Source: Chloroflexota bacterium (GTDB taxonomy: Bacteria; Chloroflexota; Dehalococcoidia; UBA2985). From it: a DNA stretch of 64,000 bases. The stretch spans positions 55,219-119,218 of the forward strand of contig JACQTZ010000016.1 in the NCBI GenBank assembly GCA_016210515.1. The letters are read 5' to 3'. Positions within the stretch are counted from its first letter, which is position 1, and every line of letters starts with the position of its first letter. A program made the translations under genes and the position numbers. Of this stretch, positions 1-7,930 are shown in pieces. The notes beneath the pieces were generated by a model, which worked only from the letters and a program-made list of their open reading frames with translations, was not told where the DNA came from and searched no databases.

Positions 1-545
1 TTCAGCCTTTGAATCTTGTTGCGTATCAGGCGACGGTCTGTTTCCAGCTGTGTCTCGCCGGGACCTCGGGTGCCTATGCCACCACCAAGACGCTCCAGGT
101 GGGCCCACTGGCCTGCCAGGCGGGGCAGCAGGTACTGGTGCTGGGCCAGCTCCACCTGCAATCGCCCCTCGTGAGTCTGGGCCCGCCGGGCAAACACATC
201 CAGGATAAGAGCGGTGCGATCGATGACCTTTATCTCCAGGGCCTCTTCCAGGTTCCTCTGCTGGGTAGGTGTCAGCTCGTCGTCGCAAATCACCACGTCG
301 GCCTGCAACTCATCGCTCAGCGCCCGGATCTCTTCCAGCTTCCCCTTACCCACATAGGAGTGAGTGGACCTGGCCAGACGCTGGGTGATAGTGCCCACCA
401 CCTCGGCCCTCGCGGTGCTGGCCAGCAGCCCAAGCTCCTCCAGCGAGTCTTCCACACTCAACAGGTGCGGAGTACCCCTGCTCTCCACCCCCACCAGGAT
501 GGCCCTTTCTGGGCGGACCTTCGTGGATATGATGGTCTTGGGCGT
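1..545 (-). CDS. hflX: GTPase HflX, N-terminal part (gene runs off the left edge)
   Basis: HflX is a ribosome-associated GTPase that helps recover stalled ribosomes. The window holds about the first 181 codons: the conserved opening AILVGVES, then the HflX N-terminal domain and helical linker with [31 protein letters not shown] and [14 protein letters not shown], just before the G domain, which lies outside the window. The frame has no ATG, GTG or TTG between the preceding in-frame TAA (552-554) and the conserved core. I place the start at an ACG (545-543) nine bases after a perfect AGGAGG; the next candidate is a GTG inside the conserved AILVGVE stretch, which would cut off conserved residues. 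The gene follows dapL directly and in the same frame. The family call is firm; the start is not. Confidence 0.88.
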
Positions 546-551
546 AGCGGA

Positions 552-1745
552 TTACCTCCTTGGACTCCCGCCAGAGGGTGGAGGCGGTATCTGCCAAGAC
601 GCCAGGCGTTTCAGGCCTTTCTCTAGCTGGTCATCGGCGATGGTCAGGGACAGACGAATGTACCCCTCGCCATATCGGCCGTAGCCGGCGCCAGGGGTCA
701 CCACGATGTCTCTCTCTTCGAGAAGCAGAGCGGAAAAGACCCCCGACTTCCATCCAGGGGGAAGCTTGGCCCAGATGTAGAGACTGGCCTTGGGCACAGC
801 TGCCTCCAGCCCTATCCGTCTCAGTGTCGCCACCACTTTGTCCCGGCGCCTCTGGTATATCCGGTTGTGCTCCTCGATACACTCCTGGGGGCCTAGCAGG
901 GCCTCTATGGCGGCGTACTGGATTGCCTGGGGTATCCCCGAGTCCAGGTTGGACTTCACTCGCATCAGGGCGTTTATCATTTCGGCATTGCCCACAGCCA
1001 TCCCTATGCGCCATCCCGTCATGTTGTAGCTCTTGGACAGGGAGTGAAACTCCATGCCCACCTCCTTGGCTCCCGGCACCTGGAGAAAGCTCATGGGCTT
1101 ATGCCCGTCGTAGGCTACCTCCGTGTACGGGGCATCGTGGAGCACAGGAACGTCGTAGCGCCTGGCGAAGGCCACCACCTCCTCGAAAAACCCCTCACTG
1201 GCAATCGCCCCCGTTGGGTTGTTGGGATAGTTGAGCCACATCGCCTTGGCCCTGTCTGCCACGTCCCCCGGGATGGCCTTCAGGTCGGGAAGCCACTGGT
1301 TCTCCTCTAACAGGGGCATCCAATAGCACTCACCTCCGGCGAAGAGGGTGCCCACAGAGTAGACAGGATAGCCGGGGTCTGGGACAAGCGCCACGTCTCC
1401 GGGATCGATGAAGCACAGGGCTGCATGGCCGATGCCCTCCTTCGCGCCAATGAGGGGCAGCACCTCCTTGTCCGGGTCCAGGACAACCCCGAAGCGTCCC
1501 TCGTACCAGCGGGCAATGGCCCGGCGCAGCTCTGGAAGGCCCTCCGACTCCGGATACCGGTGATTGGGAGGGTCATTGCTCGCCTCTTGCAGGCGGTTCA
1601 GAATGTGGGCAGGAGTCGGAATATCAGGGTCACCGATGGCGAAGGTCACCACGTCGACCCCCTCGGCCCGCTTCCGAGCTATCTTGCGGCTGATCTCCAC
1701 AAACAGGTACGGCGGCAGCTGGTCTATGCGATTGGCAAACTTCAT
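552..1745 (-). CDS. dapL: LL-diaminopimelate aminotransferase
   Basis: This is a pyridoxal-phosphate enzyme of aminotransferase class I/II, 397 residues long. DapL makes LL-2,6-diaminopimelate directly from tetrahydrodipicolinate with glutamate as donor, bypassing the acylated intermediates of lysine and peptidoglycan synthesis. Visible motifs are FAIGDPDIPTP near the N terminus, NYPNNPTGA at about 172-180, and the PLP-lysine motif SLSKSYNMTGWR with Lys at about 238. The length and the N terminus (KFANRIDQLPPYLF) match the family. dapF lies 1.3 kb upstream on the same strand, so two steps of the same pathway are together. The C-terminal tail is rich in Pro and Gly. Another class I aminotransferase specificity cannot be ruled out from sequence alone, but DapL fits best. 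Confidence 0.9.
   Translation of the reverse strand: MKFANRIDQLPPYLFVEISRKIARKRAEGVDVVTFAIGDPDIPTPAHILNRLQEASNDPPNHRYPESEGLPELRRAIARWYEGRFGVVLDPDKEVLPLIGAKEGIGHAALCFIDPGDVALVPDPGYPVYSVGTLFAGGECYWMPLLEENQWLPDLKAIPGDVADRAKAMWLNYPNNPTGAIASEGFFEEVVAFARRYDVPVLHDAPYTEVAYDGHKPMSFLQVPGAKEVGMEFHSLSKSYNMTGWRIGMAVGNAEMINALMRVKSNLDSGIPQAIQYAAIEALLGPQECIEEHNRIYQRRRDKVVATLRRIGLEAAVPKASLYIWAKLPPGWKSGVFSALLLEERDIVVTPGAGYGRYGEGYIRLSLTIADDQLEKGLKRLASWQIPPPPSGGSPRR
555..560 (-). promoter_or_regulatory. Ribosome binding site for hflX, overlapping the dapL stop
   Basis: The minus strand reads AGGAGGTAA. The AGGAGG is a perfect Shine-Dalgarno sequence and the TAA (554-552) is the dapL stop codon. It sits nine bases before the proposed ACG start of hflX, which suggests translational coupling of hflX to dapL. 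Confidence 0.6.
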
Positions 1746-1784
1746 GGGGTGGCTCTACTTGTTAAAGTTGAAACAGCCTTTATC

Positions 1785-2663
1785 TTAGGCAAAGGTTTCT
1801 TGAGCTGCAGCGTTAACCACTGCGGCCATAGCTTCACCGCTCTCAAGCTTAAATAGCACCGTATTCTTCCGATTTGAAGAACTGAATCTCATGCCGTCAC
1901 TGAACACTTCAAGATTAATCAGTTTCGTATAAGGTATCTCCACTGTACGACGTTGACCCGTAAAGACAACTCTCTGTGATGTCGCTGTAATAACCCCCAA
2001 ATCTTCAGGTCGTATTTCCGTGCCTACTACAACGCTTTTTCCCCTAAATCCCCCAGTATGAAATCGTACTCCTTTAGCAATCCTGAAACTAACTCCAGCG
2101 TAGCCTCCGTGGTACTCGGTTTTTACCACCTCTTTCATTAGACTGGCCTGCATGGAAATATGAGCAATCTCACCTTTTTTCAAGAGTATCTTAGAATCTG
2201 GCAGTGTTGGTAGCCGTCCATCATTCGCTCGCGCGACTACTAGCCTGAACAGGAGATCACGGAAATCGGTTTCCAATCGTTCTTGCTCTATGCCCAACAA
2301 ACTCGCCATATCCAGCAAACGCTTTTCCTCGTCTGCTGACAATATGTCGTCATCTAAGACATCGTTGCTGAATGTTCGGAACGCTCGCGAAATCAGTGAG
2401 CGTTTGTCTTGCTCATCAAGTTGCCCCCCTCTTGAGAGCGCATTCAGGGCATTTCTCCCTTCTTCGATGGGTACGCCTTCACTCCAAAGGCGTTTCAATA
2501 GTTTTGGATACTCTGCCAATGCAGTTTCCCGCCCGCGTCTTGCTTCGGTTTCGGCAGCCTCACGCTCCCGTCTTACTTCAACTTTACAAGAGGAGCAGAT
2601 GTCATCAGAAAACCGCTGCAGTAATCCGAGTTTCCTACCGCACCTAACACAATTTGACGCCAT
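1785..2663 (-). CDS. Protein of unknown function: zinc ribbon, TerB-like helical middle, GRAM/PH-like C-terminal region
   Basis: A 292-residue protein that I do not recognise as a named family. It starts with a four-cysteine zinc ribbon (C5, C8, C23, C26), followed by a charged, probably coiled segment (about 27-60). A helical region (about 90-150) resembles TerB or co-chaperone-type four-helix domains. The C-terminal part from about residue 165 is beta-rich, with GEIAHISMQASL and TSQRVVFTGQRRTVEIPYTKL, which resembles the bacterial PH/GRAM-type fold. It has no signal peptide or membrane segment, so it is probably cytoplasmic. The start is well supported by AGGAGG seven bases before the ATG. 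Base composition is clearly AT-richer than dapL or dapF on either side, which suggests later acquisition. The domain assignments are structural guesses. Confidence 0.75.
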   Translation of the reverse strand: MASNCVRCGRKLGLLQRFSDDICSSCKVEVRREREAAETEARRGRETALAEYPKLLKRLWSEGVPIEEGRNALNALSRGGQLDEQDKRSLISRAFRTFSNDVLDDDILSADEEKRLLDMASLLGIEQERLETDFRDLLFRLVVARANDGRLPTLPDSKILLKKGEIAHISMQASLMKEVVKTEYHGGYAGVSFRIAKGVRFHTGGFRGKSVVVGTEIRPEDLGVITATSQRVVFTGQRRTVEIPYTKLINLEVFSDGMRFSSSNRKNTVLFKLESGEAMAAVVNAAAQETFA

Positions 2664-2690
2664 CTTTCCACCTCCTAAGAACCTAGGTCT

Positions 2691-3008
2691 TCACGTTTTT
2701 CCGCCAATCTCGGGTGTCAAGAGAATCTCCCGCATGACCTGCAACACCCTCTCTCTAATCTGTCCTTCGAAGAGCGTTGCAAGCAAGGGCAGGTTGGCCT
2801 CCATCTCCACGTTTTTCTCCCCCACCAACAACCTGCCTGCAATGGCGACTCCCCGTGTTCTGAAGGAGAAGTTCAACCCGTTCTCCAGCCACTTCTGCTG
2901 AACATCGCTTACCTCTGAGCCAAAACGGGCCATAAGCTCAGGGCCGTGAGCCTTTAACGTGTCCAGTGCTTGAGCCCTGGTGGTCCCGTGCGGGAAAACG
3001 ACCTTCAT
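2691..3008 (-). CDS. Polyhydroxyalkanoic acid system family protein (PHA_gran_rgn type)
   Basis: A short protein of 105 residues that matches the family named for a polyhydroxyalkanoate granule region in Proteobacteria (PF09650); its function is not established. The recognisable pattern is an N-terminal HGTTRAQAL helix start, a central beta-rich part with LNFSFRTRGVAIAGRLLV, and a final EANLPLLATLFEGQIRERV helix. The ATG at 3008 overlaps the dapF stop as ATGA, so it is probably translationally coupled to dapF. A GTG two codons upstream (3014) is possible too. No polyhydroxyalkanoate synthase is visible in the window, so a granule role is doubtful here. Confidence 0.72.
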   Translation of the reverse strand: MKVVFPHGTTRAQALDTLKAHGPELMARFGSEVSDVQQKWLENGLNFSFRTRGVAIAGRLLVGEKNVEMEANLPLLATLFEGQIRERVLQVMREILLTPEIGGKT

Positions 3009-3877
3009 GAGCACCTCATCTGTATGTGTTTTTCATCCGTCCACTCGCCCTCAAAGACCTCGGCTATTGGCCCTTCGAGCCACACCTGGCCTTTTGGATC
3101 TAGGGCAACCCCAAGGGTACCTCCGGGCAATGTTATGTCAACTTCGTTGCCGGTGAACCCGTGGAGGCGGGACGCCACGGCGATGGCGCAGGCCCCGGTC
3201 CCGCAGGCCAGGGTCTCCCCCGCGCCCCGCTCCCAGACTCGCGCCGTGAGGCCGCCCCCATCGCCCACGTTGACAATGGAGAAGTTCACGCGCTTGGGGA
3301 ACATGGCATGGCGCTCCACCTTTGGCCCGATGCGATGCAGAGGGAACTTCTCCACGGGCGTTTGGATGAAGGCGATGGCGTGAGGATTGCCCATGGAGAC
3401 GAAGGTAAGCTTCAGGTCCACACGTTCCATCTTCAGGGGATAGTCTATCACTGGCCCCTCGACGACTTCTCTCGAAAGAGCGACTGGAATCTCCCGAGGA
3501 CGCAGCTCCGCCTCACCCATGCCCACACGGGCACGGCTCACCTTGCCTTCCTTCCAAATTGGCTCCAGTGCTCGTATCCCTGCCAGGGTTTCTATGTTGA
3601 GGCGGTTCCTCCCTGCAACGATGCCTCGCTCCAGGACGTACTTGGCCAGACAGCGGATGCCGTTGCCGCACATCTCCGCCTCAGAGCCGTCGGGGTTGAA
3701 CATCCGCATTCGCACGTCCGCCGAGCTGGAAGGCAAGACCAGCAGAAGGCCGTCGGCTCCCACTCCCAGGTGGCGGTCGCACATGGCCCTGGCCGCTTCG
3801 GGCCAGTCGGTGTTGAGGGCGCGGGCGTCTACGACCACGTAGTCGTTGCCCGCGCCGTGCATCTTGGTGAACCTCAC
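3005..3877 (-). CDS. dapF: Diaminopimelate epimerase
   Basis: DapF converts LL- to meso-diaminopimelate, the precursor of lysine and of peptidoglycan cross-links, by a cofactor-free two-cysteine mechanism. Both cysteines are present: C70 in EMCGNGIRC and C225 in ACGTGAC. The opening MHGAGNDYVVVD is also typical. I choose the GTG at 3877 (290 residues, normal family length) because the open frame further upstream, to an ATG at 3982, reads through a palindromic intergenic repeat and gives an N-terminal extension not seen in the family. It lies downstream of miaA and shares an ATGA overlap with the next gene. Confidence 0.93.
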   Translation of the reverse strand: MRFTKMHGAGNDYVVVDARALNTDWPEAARAMCDRHLGVGADGLLLVLPSSSADVRMRMFNPDGSEAEMCGNGIRCLAKYVLERGIVAGRNRLNIETLAGIRALEPIWKEGKVSRARVGMGEAELRPREIPVALSREVVEGPVIDYPLKMERVDLKLTFVSMGNPHAIAFIQTPVEKFPLHRIGPKVERHAMFPKRVNFSIVNVGDGGGLTARVWERGAGETLACGTGACAIAVASRLHGFTGNEVDITLPGGTLGVALDPKGQVWLEGPIAEVFEGEWTDEKHIQMRCS

Positions 3878-3959
3878 TCGCTCAGCCTCCCAAGGAATCG
3901 TAGCATGACACAGCCTCCTCCAGGGTTGTAATTTTACCATAGTCCGCTTCTGCCCGCTC

Positions 3960-4027
3960 ACGTGGTTCGACAAGCTCACCATGAGGAGCTACATCCCGTT
4001 CGTCCTTCGACATGCTCAGGACGAACG
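3960..4027. repeat. REP-like palindromic repeat between miaA and dapF
   Basis: Contains a perfect 10-base inverted repeat, CGTTCGTCCT (3997-4006) and AGGACGAACG (4018-4027), preceded by the companion motif GTTCGACAAGCTCACC. The miaA stop codon (4016-4018) lies inside the hairpin. The element has the look of the small dispersed palindromes seen at other places in this window. Confidence 0.7.
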
Positions 4028-4945
4028 GAGAGCCAGAAACCCATCCACCATCTCTTTCGCGAGGCTGGCTACCCCTTCGACATCGGCGTCCAGCCAGTGG
4101 ATACGGGAGTCCTTGAGCCGGAACCAGGCGTACTGGTGGCGGGCAAAGCGATGGGTGGCCGTCTTGATACGAGCCACGGCCTCCTCAAGGAGTAACTTGC
4201 CCCTCACATACGCCGCCATATCACGATACCCCAGGCTGGACATGGACGGCAGCTCGGAAGAGTACCCCTTTTCCAGGAGACGCGCCACCTCCTGGGGCCA
4301 GCCTCCTGCCACCATCGCCTCTACCCGACGGTCGATGCGCTCGTACAGCCGTGGCCTCTCCAGCGTCAGCCCGATGACCAGGCTGCGGTACGGCGGCTCC
4401 TCCCTCCCCTGGGCCTGGGAGAAGGGTATCCCCGTTTCGTGATACACCTCCAGGGCGCGTACAACCCGCCGGACGTTGCGAGGGTCTATGCGAGATGCCG
4501 CAGCAGAGTCCACCGCCTGAAGCCGCCGCCACAAGGCATCGTGGCCTTCCTCTTTGGCCTCGGCCTCCAGCCGCGCTCTCAGCGATGGGTTGGGAGGGAC
4601 CTGGGGCGCGTGAAACCCCTCCAGCAGGCCCCAGACGTACTGCCCCGTGCCTCCTACGAGTATCGGCAGCCTGCCCCGTCCCTGGATGTCCTGGATGGCC
4701 TGGCGGGCCTGGGCCAGGTAGAGGGCCAGGCTGTAAGGCTCATCGGGGTCTGCAATATCCACCAGGTGATGGGGGACGATGGCTCGCTCTTGTGGCGATG
4801 GCTTGGCCGTGCCGATGTCCATGTGACGGTACACCTGGCGGCTGTCGCCGTTGACAATCTCGCCGTCGAAGCGTTGTGCCAGCTCCAGGGCCAGCCCGCT
4901 CTTCCCCGCCGCCGTCGGGCCGACGATGGCTATGAGGGGGGGCAT
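4016..4945 (-). CDS. miaA: tRNA dimethylallyltransferase
   Basis: MiaA adds a dimethylallyl group to N6 of adenosine 37 in tRNAs that read UNN codons. The 309-residue protein has the P-loop GPTAAGKS at 9-16, the tRNA-binding motif DSRQVYRHMDIGTAKP at 34-49, HHLVDI, and LVGGTGQY. The last residues read into a palindromic repeat that provides the stop codon, so the C terminus (ALRSS) may have been altered by the repeat. It is followed by dapF on the same strand. mtaB, which modifies the same nucleotide in other tRNAs, is elsewhere in this window. Confidence 0.95.
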   Translation of the reverse strand: MPPLIAIVGPTAAGKSGLALELAQRFDGEIVNGDSRQVYRHMDIGTAKPSPQERAIVPHHLVDIADPDEPYSLALYLAQARQAIQDIQGRGRLPILVGGTGQYVWGLLEGFHAPQVPPNPSLRARLEAEAKEEGHDALWRRLQAVDSAAASRIDPRNVRRVVRALEVYHETGIPFSQAQGREEPPYRSLVIGLTLERPRLYERIDRRVEAMVAGGWPQEVARLLEKGYSSELPSMSSLGYRDMAAYVRGKLLLEEAVARIKTATHRFARHQYAWFRLKDSRIHWLDADVEGVASLAKEMVDGFLALRSS

Positions 4946-5011
4946 AAGTTTCTAGTGGTATGTGCCGCCAAAGTGGATAATCCTCAACTTACATCAAACA
5001 CCCTAAATTGC

Positions 5012-5656
5012 TTATTTCCGTCTCTCCCGCGACCACACGAAATCAAGTAACACAGGATTCTCAGGGTATAAACTTCTGAAGAGGTCTTGCCATGCATAGT
5101 AATGTTCCCTGCTCAGGATCATAGCTAACTTAAGGAATAATCGGTCCCCAAGTCTAATCGGTGTACCCTTCAGTCTCTCGAACTCCCTTAGGTTACGGTT
5201 AATGACTGGAGGAACAAACTCTTTGTATTGGGTACGAAAATTATCCCTGAAGTACTTCATCATCACACTGTCCAGAGGCACGTGCAGAAAAGGCCTCAGT
5301 CTAGTTGCCAATGCGATGTCAGGCAGATTCGCATGCCCCACGTAAACCTTAAGGAAAACGTTTATCGGCTTTTGAGCCTCACCGTAGGAGACTTTTTCGC
5401 CCTTGTTGGTGGTGATTGTTTCCAACACCTCATTCACAAACTGATCGTGAAACTCGTCAAACTCATCTAGCGATTTAACATGGACGAGTTTTTGAACTTC
5501 CCCCCAGGCCAATTCCTCAAACCTGCGCACTGTCCCTTTTCCCAGTACACGCCCTATAGAGGGGTTGAACGTCATCATGGCAATCCCCTTCGCCACAAGC
5601 TCTGGTTGCCTTTTCTTCAGATCTGCAATTAACCTGATTAGTTCATCACTTGCCAT
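5012..5656 (-). CDS. Protein of unknown function, 214 residues
   Basis: I do not recognise this protein. It is charged and probably soluble, with no signal peptide, membrane segment or cysteine cluster. Notable segments are MTFNPSIGRVLGKGT near residue 30, YGEAQKPINVFLKVYVGHA in the middle and a C-terminal aromatic stretch HYYAWQDLFRSLYP. I choose the ATG at 5656 because AGGAGG stands five bases upstream; a GTG two codons earlier would overlap that site. It sits alone between miaA and tpiA and its base composition is noticeably AT-richer than both, like the gene at 1785-2663, so it may be an acquired gene dropped into a housekeeping cluster. Confidence 0.7.
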   Translation of the reverse strand: MASDELIRLIADLKKRQPELVAKGIAMMTFNPSIGRVLGKGTVRRFEELAWGEVQKLVHVKSLDEFDEFHDQFVNEVLETITTNKGEKVSYGEAQKPINVFLKVYVGHANLPDIALATRLRPFLHVPLDSVMMKYFRDNFRTQYKEFVPPVINRNLREFERLKGTPIRLGDRLFLKLAMILSREHYYAWQDLFRSLYPENPVLLDFVWSRERRK

Positions 5657-5692
5657 ACTCACCTCCTTCCCGCATGGTCAGGCAACACTCCC

Positions 5693-6445
5693 CTACCCCT
5701 CCCCCACCCGGCGCGCGATCTCCACAAAGCTCGCCGCGTTAAGGCTGGCTCCCCCCACCAGCGCGCCGTTGACGTTGGGCTGGCCCGCAAACTCGGCGAC
5801 GTTGCCAGGAGTCACGCTCCCTCCGTACAGCAGCGGCACCTCCCGGGCCGCGGCCTCGCCGTACAGCTCGCCCAAGGTGCGGCGTATGGCCCCCATAACC
5901 TCCTCGGCTATCTCCCCGGTGGCGGCCTTTCCAGTCCCAATGGCCCACACCGGCTCGTAGGCCACAACTAGAGCATCTGCCGATGGTACGCCCTCCAGCG
6001 CCCCCCGCAGCTGCCCCGTTACCACTGCCTCCGCCCTGCCCGTCTCCCGCTCCTCCAGTCGCTCCCCAACGCACACGATGGGACGCAGCCCCACGCCCAG
6101 TGCGGCCTTCACCTTCCTGTTCACCAGCTCGTCCGTCTCCCCAAAGTACTGCCGTCGCTCCGAGTGGCCCAGAATGACGTACCGGCACAGCTCCGCCAGC
6201 ATCCCTGGCGAGACCTCGCCCGTGTAAGCACCCTTCTGCTCGTAGTGCATATTCTGGGCACCCACCCTGGTGGATGTGCCATCCAGGATGCTCTTCACGG
6301 CCGCGAGCGAGATAAAGGGTGGGCACACCACCTTTTCCACTCCACGGATGGCCTCCAGGGCGTCGCGCAGCTCAGTGGCCAGAGCGACGGCCTCGGCTAG
6401 GGTGGTGTTCATCTTCCAGTTTCCGGCGACGATGGGCATGGGCAT
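5693..6445 (-). CDS. tpiA: Triosephosphate isomerase
   Basis: TpiA interconverts dihydroxyacetone phosphate and glyceraldehyde 3-phosphate. The 250-residue protein has all catalytic residues: N9 and K11 in AGNWKM, H94 in ILGHSERR, and E164 in AYEPVWAIGTGK, plus the phosphate-binding LYGGSV near the C terminus. AGGAGG lies five bases before the ATG. It is followed upstream on the same strand by the phosphoglycerate mutase and phosphoglycerate kinase genes, so three steps of lower glycolysis/gluconeogenesis are grouped; glyceraldehyde-3-phosphate dehydrogenase is not in the window. Confidence 0.97.
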   Translation of the reverse strand: MPMPIVAGNWKMNTTLAEAVALATELRDALEAIRGVEKVVCPPFISLAAVKSILDGTSTRVGAQNMHYEQKGAYTGEVSPGMLAELCRYVILGHSERRQYFGETDELVNRKVKAALGVGLRPIVCVGERLEERETGRAEAVVTGQLRGALEGVPSADALVVAYEPVWAIGTGKAATGEIAEEVMGAIRRTLGELYGEAAAREVPLLYGGSVTPGNVAEFAGQPNVNGALVGGASLNAASFVEIARRVGEG

Positions 6446-6568
6446 GTGAGCCTCCTAAAATCTATTTCAGGGTGCTACTACTATGTATTGCCTGCCGGGG
6501 GATTCCATCCTTGCAGGTAATTATCCACCAACGTCATCTACACCAGGTGATAATATATGTCCCTCATG

Positions 6569-6672
6569 TCATTCTGAGCGAAGCGAAGAATCTAAAGCCT
6601 TCGCCTCAATTCAGCATTTCGCCCTAGATTCTTCGGTCGTCCCGACAGGTCGGGACTCCCTCAGAATGACAT
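6569..6672. repeat. Dispersed intergenic repeat between tpiA and apgM
   Basis: The 274 bases between the two genes hold no gene but contain an inverted arrangement: GTCATTCTGAGCGAAGCGAAG at the left, the palindrome GTCCCGACAGGTCGGGAC near the right, and TCAGAATGAC at the far right. Close relatives occur at 63817-63973 and in part at 14770-14800. It is a REP- or MITE-like element. Confidence 0.75.
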
Positions 6673-6719
6673 AAGCAAAGGTGCGTGTTCGGTAGGATAA
6701 TCGCGTTCTGCGATGTATT

Positions 6720-7925
6720 CTACGGTCCGAACTTGGCGAGCTTGCCGGCGTGGGCCAGGGCCAAGAGCATGACCTGGGTGGCCGGTATGCGTCCCAGGGA
6801 GCCAGTGGCGAAGGCCCTCTCATGGAAGGCTCCCACTCCCTCCCCCAGGGTGAACCTGGAGTGCAGGAGCAGGGGCACGGGATGCCAGCTATGGTTCGCC
6901 AGCAGCGAGGGCGTGGCGTGATCGCCCGCAACGATGAAGACATCCGGCTTCAACGTCAGAAGGCTGGGAATGTACCCGTCCAGCGCCTCCAGGGTCCTCA
7001 CCTTGGCATCGAAGTCGCCATCTTCGCCCGCGGCGTCCGCGGGCTTGTAGTGAAGGTAGAAGAAATCGTGTTCCTGGAAGTGTTGTCCAAGGGTGTCCAC
7101 CTCCTCCTGGAAGGTGGACCCGGTGGGAATAACCTTCATGCCCACTACCCTGGTGAGGCCGCGATACATGGGGTAGGCAGCGATGGCGGCGGGATTGAGC
7201 CTGTACGTCTGGCCGAAGCTCGGCAGCGCGGGTAGCTGAGAAAAGCCGCGCAAAAGCACCATGTTGGCCTTCTCCCTGTCCCCCAGCACCTCCCTGGCCC
7301 CTTCGATGAAGGCATTGGCCGCGGCGGCGGTCTTTTCAGCCCCCTTGTCCAGGGACTCCACCTGCCTGGGAGGAACGCCCACTATCTGGGGATCGGTCTC
7401 GGTCACCTTTTCACTCAAGCCCTGGCCTCGGAAGAGGGCCACAAAGCGATAGTCCTGCACAGGGAAAACGCGCACCTCCAGGCCCGGCACCTCTATCTGG
7501 TCAAGCTGCTGGCAGAGGGGGATGCTCTCCTTTGAGCTGATGCGCCCCGCACGGCGGTCCACGAGCCTGCCCTGTCCATCCACGGTGCAGAAGTTGCCAC
7601 GGGCGGCCACGTCGCCCTCGTGCATCTCCACTTCGACGCCCAGGGCCTCCAGCACACCACGGCCGATGAAGTACTTGAGGGGGTCATATCCAAAGAGCGA
7701 TAGATGCCCTGGCCCGCTGCCGGGGGTGATGCCCGGCAGGACCGGCGTAGTGAGGCCGCAGGCGCTGCGGGATGCCAGCCTGTCCAGGTTGGGTGTTCGA
7801 GCGGCCTCCAACTCCGATTCGCCCCTTTCAGGATGCGGCGTGCCTCCCAGGCCATCCACCACCAGCATGAGGATTCGGGAAGGGGTGGACTGGCATATCT
7901 CCGCAATGTAAGGGAAGTCTATCAT
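6720..7925 (-). CDS. apgM: 2,3-bisphosphoglycerate-independent phosphoglycerate mutase, archaeal (ApgM) type
   Basis: The enzyme interconverts 3- and 2-phosphoglycerate without the bisphosphate cofactor and belongs to the alkaline phosphatase superfamily. Visible are the metal-binding D24 in VVDGLGG, TPNLDRL, the nucleophile region TPGSGPGHLSLFGYDP with Ser at about 70, and the C-terminal metal motif AGDHATPS followed by NHSWHPVP. The length (401) fits the archaeal-type family (PF10143/PF01676) and is shorter than the bacterial GpmI form. It directly follows pgk: the pgk end (AAGGAGGAGTAA) provides the ribosome binding site eight bases before this ATG. Confidence 0.92.
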   Translation of the reverse strand: MIDFPYIAEICQSTPSRILMLVVDGLGGTPHPERGESELEAARTPNLDRLASRSACGLTTPVLPGITPGSGPGHLSLFGYDPLKYFIGRGVLEALGVEVEMHEGDVAARGNFCTVDGQGRLVDRRAGRISSKESIPLCQQLDQIEVPGLEVRVFPVQDYRFVALFRGQGLSEKVTETDPQIVGVPPRQVESLDKGAEKTAAAANAFIEGAREVLGDREKANMVLLRGFSQLPALPSFGQTYRLNPAAIAAYPMYRGLTRVVGMKVIPTGSTFQEEVDTLGQHFQEHDFFYLHYKPADAAGEDGDFDAKVRTLEALDGYIPSLLTLKPDVFIVAGDHATPSLLANHSWHPVPLLLHSRFTLGEGVGAFHERAFATGSLGRIPATQVMLLALAHAGKLAKFGP

Positions 7926-7930
7926 TGGCC

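Noticed and set aside
3878..3982. N-terminal extension of dapF to the ATG at 3982
   Set aside because: It reads through a palindromic repeat and is not part of the family.
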